From TTA-H9 sp002071415 (GTDB lineage Bacteria; Bacteroidota; Bacteroidia; Bacteroidales; TTA-H9), in contig DAONSX010000061.1 of NCBI GenBank assembly GCA_035411425.1, positions 1 to 12,573 of the forward strand: 12,573 bases of DNA, in the 5' to 3' direction. Within the stretch, counting starts at the first letter, position 1. The number at the start of each line of letters is the position of its first letter. This document shows, in pieces, positions 6,772 to 12,573 of the stretch. The notes under the pieces were generated by a model, which saw only the letters and a list, made by a program, of their open reading frames with translations, was not told the origin of the DNA and did not search any database. Position numbers and translations under genes: made by a program.

Positions 6772-9339
6772 ATGGATTCTATTTTTCTAAAAAGATATTT
6801 TTTCTTTCTTACTCTGCAGGTTCTGTGGGGGTTGTCGTGCCATGCATCAGGTTTCGAATCTAAGAAAACAGATTTATGCAATTTGAAATGGGAATTTTCA
6901 AAGACTAATAGCAGTGCAAGATATTTGGCGCGAGTACCTGGAACCATTCATACCGACCTTTACCGTGACGGTTTGATTCCCGATCCTTTCTTTGCCTGTA
7001 ACGAGAAGGAATTACAATGGATTGGCCAGACTGACTGGAGTTATCATACGCATTTCTATCTCAATGAAAATGACTTCTCATTTCAAAATCTTGAGCTTGT
7101 TTTCGAAGGTTTGGACTGTTTTGCCGAGGTTATTCTGAATGGGCATAACATTCTCGAGGCCAACAACATGTTCAGGGAATGGCGGGTGGATATTGAACCG
7201 TTTGTAGAAATTGGAGGAAATTTTTTAGAAGTTAGGTTTTTTTCGGCCTTAAACCGATTCCTCGCCGATTCTGCTGCTTTAGGCTATCCTCTGCCAGGCG
7301 GCCGCTGGAATTTGAGTCGTAAGGCAGCTTATCATTTCGGATGGGATTGGGGCCCTACATTCATCACCTGTGGAATTTGGAAACCAGTTTATTTGGTGGC
7401 CTACAACGGAATAAAAGTAGAAGATGCCTCTATAACTACTCAATCTATTGTTCACGACACTGCTTTGCTAAAATGTGAAATAACCGTCTTTTCTCATTTC
7501 GACAAAGAAATCTCAACCAAATTCGAACTTTACTTTCATGGAAATTTGATTTCGAATAAGGACTTGAACATAGAAAAAGGCAGCCATTCATTCGAATTCG
7601 ATTTTCCGGTCGTTCATCCACAGCTTTGGTGGTGTAATGGATTAGGTAAGCCCTATTTGTATGAATTCGAACTTTCTTTGAAAACAGAGAAGAAAGAATG
7701 GTTTCATAAAAATATTCGGGTTGGGATTCGGAACATTCAGCTTGTTCTACAGCCTGACAGCATAGGGACTTCGTTCTATTTCAAACTGAATGGCGTTCCT
7801 GTATTTATGAAAGGTGCCAATTACATTCCATCGCATAGTTTTCTTACCGAAACTACAAATTCTGATTATGAAAGATTATTGCGTAATGCAAAAGAAGCTA
7901 ACATGAACATGTTAAGAGTTTGGGGTGGAGGAGTTTACGAAAGAGATGAATTTTATTCTCTTGCCGACGAGATGGGTATTCTTATCTGGCAGGACTTTAT
8001 GTTTGCCTGTGCGATGTATCCTGGCGATGAAGAATTTTTTCAAAATGTAAGACAAGAAGCCATCGAGCAGGTAAGACGGCTTCGAAATCATCCTTGCCTG
8101 GCTCTATGGTGTGGAAACAATGAAATAGACGAAGCCTGGCATAATTGGGGCTGGCGAAACCAATACCAAAATAGCAAACTTCGAGATGCTGTCTGGAGTC
8201 ATTATCTCAATTTATTTCATCGCTTATTACCTGCTGTGGTTCATCAGTACGACCCTGGAACGTCCTATATTCCATCTTCTCCGAGATTTGGCTGGGGTCG
8301 TTCGCAAAGCATGGTATCGGGTGATTCCCATTATTGGGGCGTTTGGTGGGGCCAGCAACCTTTCGAAATTCTATTGCAGAAAATTCCTCGTTTTATGAGT
8401 GAGTTTGGTTTTCAATCTATGCCCGAAATATCTACCATCAGAAAAGTTCAACCTCCCGAGGCTGATTCTTTGTTTTCTCCACAATTGCGTTGTCATCAAA
8501 AATGTTCATTAGGATTCGAAATCCTATCGGTTTATCTCGAACGTGAGGGTTTTTCGCCTCAAACATTAGAAGAATATATCTATACAACCCAACTTGTTCA
8601 GGCTAAAGGTATAGGACTGGGATTGGCTGCCCAAAGAGCCTCACGCCCGCATTGCATGGGTTCGCTTTTTTGGCAGCTTAACGACTGCTGGCCGGTAGTT
8701 TCGTGGTCATCCATGGATTTTCAAGGCAATCGAAAAGCCCTGTTTTATAAAACACGCCAGCTTTTCGACCCAATTGCTATTGAAACTTTCATCCATGAAC
8801 AGGAAGTGAAAATCTTCCTATTCTCCGATTTACCGAAAGATATTAAAGGTACATTGACTTTCGAAATGAGATATTACACGGGAAAGCTTGTTCCAATTTT
8901 GCAAGCCGAAGTAAATGTTTCCGCAAATTCTTCGTCTTGTGTTTATTCTGTACCATTGAACGAATTTCAACAAGTAGGAGATTATTTATTTGTAGCCACT
9001 TTACGTTTTGACGATTCTATCATTCGAAAGGCATATTGCTTGCCAGGTTTATTAAGCCAGCAAAACCTTCCCGAAGCACATTTACTAACATCGATTCGCA
9101 GGGAAAACGATGGTTATATCATTTCCGTGAAAAGTGATGTCTTTATTGCATTCATACAGTTTTATCTGAAAGAATCTCCGGCCGAATTTTCTGACAATTT
9201 CATTCATGTATGGCCAGGCCAAAACGTGGAAATATTTTGCAGAACCAGCCTGCCGGAACAAGAATTCCAGCGCCAATTCAGCTTTTTTACACTCAATGAA
9301 CTTTATCGAATTAATTTGAATAGACATGAAAACAAGTAG
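6772..9339 (+). CDS. Exported GH2 beta-mannosidase
   Basis: 855-residue glycoside hydrolase family 2 retaining beta-mannosidase, expected to cleave beta-1,4-mannosyl linkages such as Man-beta-1,4-GlcNAc of the N-glycan core. A signal peptide covers residues 1-25 (hydrophobic FFFLTLQVLWGL, CHA then SG); Cys23 does not fit a lipobox well. An N-terminal jelly-roll domain carries WIGQTDWSYHTHF, FEGLDCFAEVILNG and RKAAYHFGWDWGPTFITCG, which is characteristic of beta-mannosidases. The TIM barrel holds MLRVWGGGVYERDEFYSLADE, the acid/base Glu451 in WCGNNE, the nucleophile Glu544 in MSEFGFQS, and MGSLFWQLNDCWPVVSWSS. Length and the 93-residue gap between the glutamates match the Bacteroides enzyme type as I recall it. 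Its 3' end overlaps the GH92 start by 14 bp, implying translational coupling. A beta-galactosidase is unlikely given the mannosidase-type WDWGP and FWQLND motifs. Confidence 0.92.
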   Translation: MDSIFLKRYFFFLTLQVLWGLSCHASGFESKKTDLCNLKWEFSKTNSSARYLARVPGTIHTDLYRDGLIPDPFFACNEKELQWIGQTDWSYHTHFYLNENDFSFQNLELVFEGLDCFAEVILNGHNILEANNMFREWRVDIEPFVEIGGNFLEVRFFSALNRFLADSAALGYPLPGGRWNLSRKAAYHFGWDWGPTFITCGIWKPVYLVAYNGIKVEDASITTQSIVHDTALLKCEITVFSHFDKEISTKFELYFHGNLISNKDLNIEKGSHSFEFDFPVVHPQLWWCNGLGKPYLYEFELSLKTEKKEWFHKNIRVGIRNIQLVLQPDSIGTSFYFKLNGVPVFMKGANYIPSHSFLTETTNSDYERLLRNAKEANMNMLRVWGGGVYERDEFYSLADEMGILIWQDFMFACAMYPGDEEFFQNVRQEAIEQVRRLRNHPCLALWCGNNEIDEAWHNWGWRNQYQNSKLRDAVWSHYLNLFHRLLPAVVHQYDPGTSYIPSSPRFGWGRSQSMVSGDSHYWGVWWGQQPFEILLQKIPRFMSEFGFQSMPEISTIRKVQPPEADSLFSPQLRCHQKCSLGFEILSVYLEREGFSPQTLEEYIYTTQLVQAKGIGLGLAAQRASRPHCMGSLFWQLNDCWPVVSWSSMDFQGNRKALFYKTRQLFDPIAIETFIHEQEVKIFLFSDLPKDIKGTLTFEMRYYTGKLVPILQAEVNVSANSSSCVYSVPLNEFQQVGDYLFVATLRFDDSIIRKAYCLPGLLSQQNLPEAHLLTSIRRENDGYIISVKSDVFIAFIQFYLKESPAEFSDNFIHVWPGQNVEIFCRTSLPEQEFQRQFSFFTLNELYRINLNRHENK

Positions 9340-12271
9340 ATTTTTTGTCGTTTGGCTCATTCCCATAATGTTCATGATTATGGGATGCCACAGAGAATTC
9401 TCATCCGGAGAAGAACCCGCCCGATGGGTAGATCCTTTCATAGGAACTGCAGGCCACGGGCATACTTATCCGGGTGCTACGCTTCCTTTTGGAATGGTGC
9501 AACTTAGCCCTCAAACCCGTCTCGAAGGATGGGATGGTTGTTCGGGATATCATTATTCGGACAGCATATTGTATGGTTTTGCACATACTGCCCTCAGTGG
9601 TACCGGCTGTTCCGATTATGGCGATATTCTGCTCATGCCAGTAGTTGGGAAACCCGTGTTTTCGAATTCTGAATATTCGTCACCATTTCTCAAGGAAAAA
9701 GAATCGGCCTGCCCGGGATATTACAAGGTCTTCCTCGAAAAACCGGGTGTATGGGCTGAGTTAACTGCTACCCCCCGAGTGGGTTATCACAGATATACCT
9801 TCCCTCCTACGCCTCAGGCACAAATCATCATCGATTTGCAACATCGCGACAAAGTAGTAGATTCATGGATAGAATTTGTTGGCGACCGTCAAATTAGAGG
9901 ATTGAGAAGATCATCGAATTGGGCTCAGGATATGATTTGGTATTTTTATATGGAATTTTCGCGTCCTTTCGTGAGGAAAGGTATTGCCATCAACGATTCA
10001 CTGCATGAAGGAATTCTCAAAGCAGAAGGAACCAACATAAAGGCTTATGTGGGTTTCGATACCCAGGATACCTCCGTCATCGAGGTGAAAGTGGCTCTTT
10101 CACCTGTAGATGCCGAAGGTGCTTATAACAACCTGAAAAATGAACTTCCTGCATGGGGCTTCGAAGAAACCAAAAACCAGGCCTACGAAATCTGGAATAA
10201 GGAACTCGCCAAAATCAAGATGAAAGGGGGAACGAAAAACCAACTGACGATTTTTTATACTGCACTTTACCATGCTATGCTTCAGCCCAACATCTTCATG
10301 GATGTCGATCGTCGTTATCGTGGAATAGATCGAAAGGTTGATACGGCTGACGATTTCGATAATTATACGGTATTTTCACTTTGGGATACATACAGGGCAT
10401 GGCATCCACTCATGACGATAATAGACTCGGGCCGCACGGTCAATTACATTCGAACTATGCTAAATCATTTCGATAAAAGCGGTGCCTTGCCGGTTTGGGA
10501 ACTTGCGGGCAACGAAACATGGTGCATGATTGGCAATCATTCCATTCCGGTAATTGCTGATGCATGGGTAAAAGGCATTAGAGGCTTCGACCCTGATCGT
10601 GCCTTGGAAGCCATGATTCGAAGCGTTAATTCCGATCGTTTTGGTATGGATATCTATCGTCGCATGGGATGCCTGCTAGGAGATAAAGAACATGAATCTG
10701 TCTCCAAAACGCTTGAATATGCTTACGATGACTGGTGTATTGCTCAAATAGCAAAAGACTTAGGAAATGATACGGTCTATTCTGAATTTATTAAAAGAGC
10801 ACAGTTCTATAAGAATCTCTATGATCCTTCTACAGGTTTCATCCGACCTAAAATAAACGGTGGTTGGCTTACTCCCTTCGACGCTACGAAAGTGGATTGG
10901 AATTATACCGAAGCCAATGCCTGGCAATATAATTTTCACATTCCTCAAGATGTGAATGGCCATATTGCCCTTATGGGAAGTGACGTGGCATATCTAACCA
11001 AACTGGACGAGCTTTTCAACACAAGCCAGAAAGTTTCAGGCCGCGATATGAAAGATATCAGTGGATTAATCGGACAATATGCCCACGGTAACGAACCCAG
11101 CCATCACGTGGCCTATCTCTTTTCCTATGCCGGTCAACCTTGGAAAACTCAAGAAAAAGTCAGACAAATTATGGATGATTTCTATACCAACGCTCCCGAT
11201 GGTTTGATTGGCAACGAAGATTGCGGCCAAATGTCGGCATGGCTTATATTGAGTGCTATGGGATTTTATCCCGTCACTCCCGGCAGCGACATTTATGTAT
11301 TGGGAACACCTTGGTTCAAGGAAATGGAAGTCCAGTTTGAAAATGGGAAAACCTTCACCATTACAACCGATCACCCTTCTCCAAAATCTTTCTACGTGCA
11401 GAAAGTACTCCTGAATGGTCAGTCCTACGATAAATCCTTTATCCGGCACCAAGATATAAAATCCGGAAGCCATTTACATTTCAAAATGGGAAAACATCCC
11501 AACGAAACCTGGGGTAATCCGCCCGAAAGCCGTCCCAAATCAATCATACAGGATCATCTTCTTTTGCCTATGCCTTACATTAATTCGCCCGACAAAAGAA
11601 TCCGCCGAAGCATTCAAATAAGTATGGGAGCTCCCATCGCAGGGAGTGAAATTTATTATACCCTCGATGGAACAATGCCTGATAAGACCTCATTGGTTTA
11701 CAGCCAACCTATACAACTGACTGAATCGGCTCAGGTAATAGCCATTGCCTTGCATCCCGAAATGGGATTCAGTTATCCAGCCATGGCTGAATTCGTAAAA
11801 ATAGATACGAATTTAAAAATACGGCTGTTATCGAATTATCATCCCAATTATTCTGCAGGCGGGCCTGATGCCTTGATTGATGGCTTACGCGGACCCGATA
11901 ACTGGCGTTTAGGCGGCTGGCAAGGTTATCAAGGAACGGATTTCGAAGCCATTGTGGACATGGGCAGCAAAAAAACCATACATCATTGTGCCCTTGGATG
12001 TTTACAAGACGCAGGTTCATGGATCTGGATGCCCTCGAAGGTCGAGTTTTTTCTTTCTGATGATGGGAAGAATTTCCAGAAGATTGGCGAAGTTGCTCCA
12101 AATATTGCCACCGACGATTATCGGAAACAGGTGAAGGATCTTGGAATCACTATAAATCGCAGCGGACGCTATATCAAGGTAAGAGCCATCAATTTAGGAA
12201 CTATTCCTTCATGGCACCCCGGCGCAGGCGACAAAACCTTCATTTTTGTGGATGAAATTGTCGTGAAATGA
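9326..12271 (+). CDS. GH92 alpha-mannosidase lipoprotein with C-terminal F5/8-type C domain
   Basis: 981-residue family 92 enzyme, a family of calcium-dependent inverting exo-alpha-mannosidases that trim N-glycans. Residues 1-21 end in IMGC, a lipoprotein signal, so mature Cys21 should anchor it to a membrane. The GH92 module (about 32-750) shows VDPFIGTAGHGHTYPGA, GCSGYHYSDS, SLWDTYRAWHPLMT, TEANAWQY (Glu529, a candidate catalytic acid), GNEPSHH (589-594) and GNEDCGQMSAW (630-638, site of conserved acidic residues). About 230 extra residues follow: a chitobiase-C-terminal/Fn3-like domain around IYYTLDGT (776-783) and an F5/8 type C domain from about 832 with AGSWIWMP. The same tail is on the GH20 enzyme of this cluster. 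The ATG lies inside the beta-mannosidase gene with a 14-bp overlap, so the two are co-translated. Which alpha linkage it prefers (1,2, 1,3, 1,4 or 1,6) cannot be told. Confidence 0.93.
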   Translation: MKTSRFFVVWLIPIMFMIMGCHREFSSGEEPARWVDPFIGTAGHGHTYPGATLPFGMVQLSPQTRLEGWDGCSGYHYSDSILYGFAHTALSGTGCSDYGDILLMPVVGKPVFSNSEYSSPFLKEKESACPGYYKVFLEKPGVWAELTATPRVGYHRYTFPPTPQAQIIIDLQHRDKVVDSWIEFVGDRQIRGLRRSSNWAQDMIWYFYMEFSRPFVRKGIAINDSLHEGILKAEGTNIKAYVGFDTQDTSVIEVKVALSPVDAEGAYNNLKNELPAWGFEETKNQAYEIWNKELAKIKMKGGTKNQLTIFYTALYHAMLQPNIFMDVDRRYRGIDRKVDTADDFDNYTVFSLWDTYRAWHPLMTIIDSGRTVNYIRTMLNHFDKSGALPVWELAGNETWCMIGNHSIPVIADAWVKGIRGFDPDRALEAMIRSVNSDRFGMDIYRRMGCLLGDKEHESVSKTLEYAYDDWCIAQIAKDLGNDTVYSEFIKRAQFYKNLYDPSTGFIRPKINGGWLTPFDATKVDWNYTEANAWQYNFHIPQDVNGHIALMGSDVAYLTKLDELFNTSQKVSGRDMKDISGLIGQYAHGNEPSHHVAYLFSYAGQPWKTQEKVRQIMDDFYTNAPDGLIGNEDCGQMSAWLILSAMGFYPVTPGSDIYVLGTPWFKEMEVQFENGKTFTITTDHPSPKSFYVQKVLLNGQSYDKSFIRHQDIKSGSHLHFKMGKHPNETWGNPPESRPKSIIQDHLLLPMPYINSPDKRIRRSIQISMGAPIAGSEIYYTLDGTMPDKTSLVYSQPIQLTESAQVIAIALHPEMGFSYPAMAEFVKIDTNLKIRLLSNYHPNYSAGGPDALIDGLRGPDNWRLGGWQGYQGTDFEAIVDMGSKKTIHHCALGCLQDAGSWIWMPSKVEFFLSDDGKNFQKIGEVAPNIATDDYRKQVKDLGITINRSGRYIKVRAINLGTIPSWHPGAGDKTFIFVDEIVVK

Positions 12272-12280
12272 TGGGAATTA

Positions 12281-12379
12281 GTGGATGGTGAATGGAGACG
12301 AAGGGACAACGAGACTGGGAGACTGCCACAAGGAAACCAGGAGACGTGGAGACGAGGAGACAAGGTGGATGGTGATTGG
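12281..12379. repeat. Degenerate 8-bp tandem array between 15-bp direct repeats
   Basis: From 12295 to 12364 the sequence is a run of imperfect 8-bp units of the type GAGACGNG: GAGACGAA, GGGACAAC, GAGACTGG, GAGACTGC, a 6-bp degenerate piece CACAAG, GAAACCAG, GAGACGTG, GAGACGAG, GAGACAAG. It is flanked by GTGGATGGTGAATGG (12281-12295) and GTGGATGGTGATTGG (12365-12379), which match at 14 of 15 positions. The array begins 23 bp after the GH92 stop codon, is purine-rich on the + strand, and has no coding role that I can see. Confidence 0.7.
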
Positions 12380-12518
12380 TGATTAGAATTTGTAATTTAT
12401 AATTTGTTTTTTATAGGCTGTCAGTTGTTAGTTATCAAGTTTGCAGTGCTCAACGAGGAATAGCGGACTTCAATGTATCTGGTTATTAAAAAATAAACCC
12501 TATTCAAGCGTAACAGAT
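12380..12518. other. AT-rich spacer before the last gene
   Basis: This stretch contains the low-complexity motif AATTTGTAATTTATAATTTG (12387-12406) followed by a run of six T, then unremarkable AT-rich sequence. No good hairpin terminator for the GH92 transcript is visible; the T-run lacks a convincing stem. Confidence 0.4.
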
Positions 12519-12526
12519 TAAATTTG
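12519..12526 (+). promoter_or_regulatory. -7 promoter element of the last gene
   Basis: TAAATTTG matches the TAnnTTTG consensus exactly and ends 14 bases before the ATG at 12541, the same kind of spacing as at the lacI-type promoter. No clear -33 TTG is seen at the expected distance. Confidence 0.5.
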
Positions 12527-12540
12527 CGAAAAATATCATC

Positions 12541-12573
12541 ATGCGTGTACATACTGATTTTTTAGTGATTGGT
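12541..12573 (+). CDS. nadB: Start of a flavoprotein gene, probably L-aspartate oxidase (partial)
   Basis: Only the first 11 codons lie in the window: MRVHTDFLVIG. The TDFLVIG stretch is the first beta strand and opening glycine of an FAD-binding Rossmann motif (normally continuing GSGIAGL), and this very short N-terminal lead is how L-aspartate oxidase usually begins in Bacteroidota. That enzyme oxidises aspartate to iminoaspartate in NAD synthesis. A TAAATTTG promoter element lies just upstream, so it is an independent gene unrelated to the glycan cluster. Another FAD-dependent oxidoreductase with the same N-terminal strand is possible. Confidence 0.5.
   Translation, partial: MRVHTDFLVIG

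Noticed and set aside
11066..11473. Minus-strand open frame inside the GH92 gene
   Set aside because: It lies antisense to the catalytic GNEPSHH and GNEDCGQ region, which is clearly coding on the + strand.
12295..12364. CRISPR array
   Set aside because: The units are only 8 bp, contiguous and degenerate, with no spacers.

Overview
The window looks like a chromosomal segment of a member of the Bacteroidota. The reasons are the gene families present, near-matches to the TAnnTTTG type of -7 promoter element (TACATTTG before the LacI-type gene, TAAATTTG before the last gene), start codons mostly without Shine-Dalgarno sequences, and a signal peptide ending in the FSQ style common in that phylum. 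All confidently called genes are on the + strand.

Left part (1-1951): an AT-rich, gene-poor stretch. It holds a probable decayed gene tail (1-255), several stem-loops, one intact small gene for an exported protein with five 14-15-residue NG-x-x-I repeats (555-1199, resembling the LA_2272-type surface-repeat family), a pair of TGACCCC repeats that look like the end of an IS21-type insertion sequence (1222-1250), and a broken minus-strand reading frame (about 1559-1787). It reads as a graveyard of past insertions beside the functional locus.

Central and right part (1952-12271): a five-gene glycan catabolism cluster. In order: GH20 beta-N-acetylhexosaminidase, LacI-family regulator, FHS/FucP-type sugar transporter, GH2 beta-mannosidase, GH92 alpha-mannosidase. 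The three hydrolases all carry export signals and together can take apart the mannose/GlcNAc part of N-glycans: GH92 removes alpha-mannose, GH2 cleaves the Man-beta-1,4-GlcNAc bond, GH20 releases terminal beta-GlcNAc. The transporter would import a released monosaccharide. No SusC/SusD pair is in the window, and control appears to be by a LacI-type repressor rather than a hybrid two-component system or an ECF sigma/anti-sigma pair. A near-perfect palindrome with a central CG lies on the lacI promoter and is the probable operator. GH20 and GH92 share the same two-domain C-terminal appendage.

Right end (12272-12573): an intergenic spacer with a degenerate 8-bp tandem array flanked by a 15-bp direct repeat, then a promoter-like TAAATTTG and the first 11 codons of a flavoprotein gene, probably nadB.
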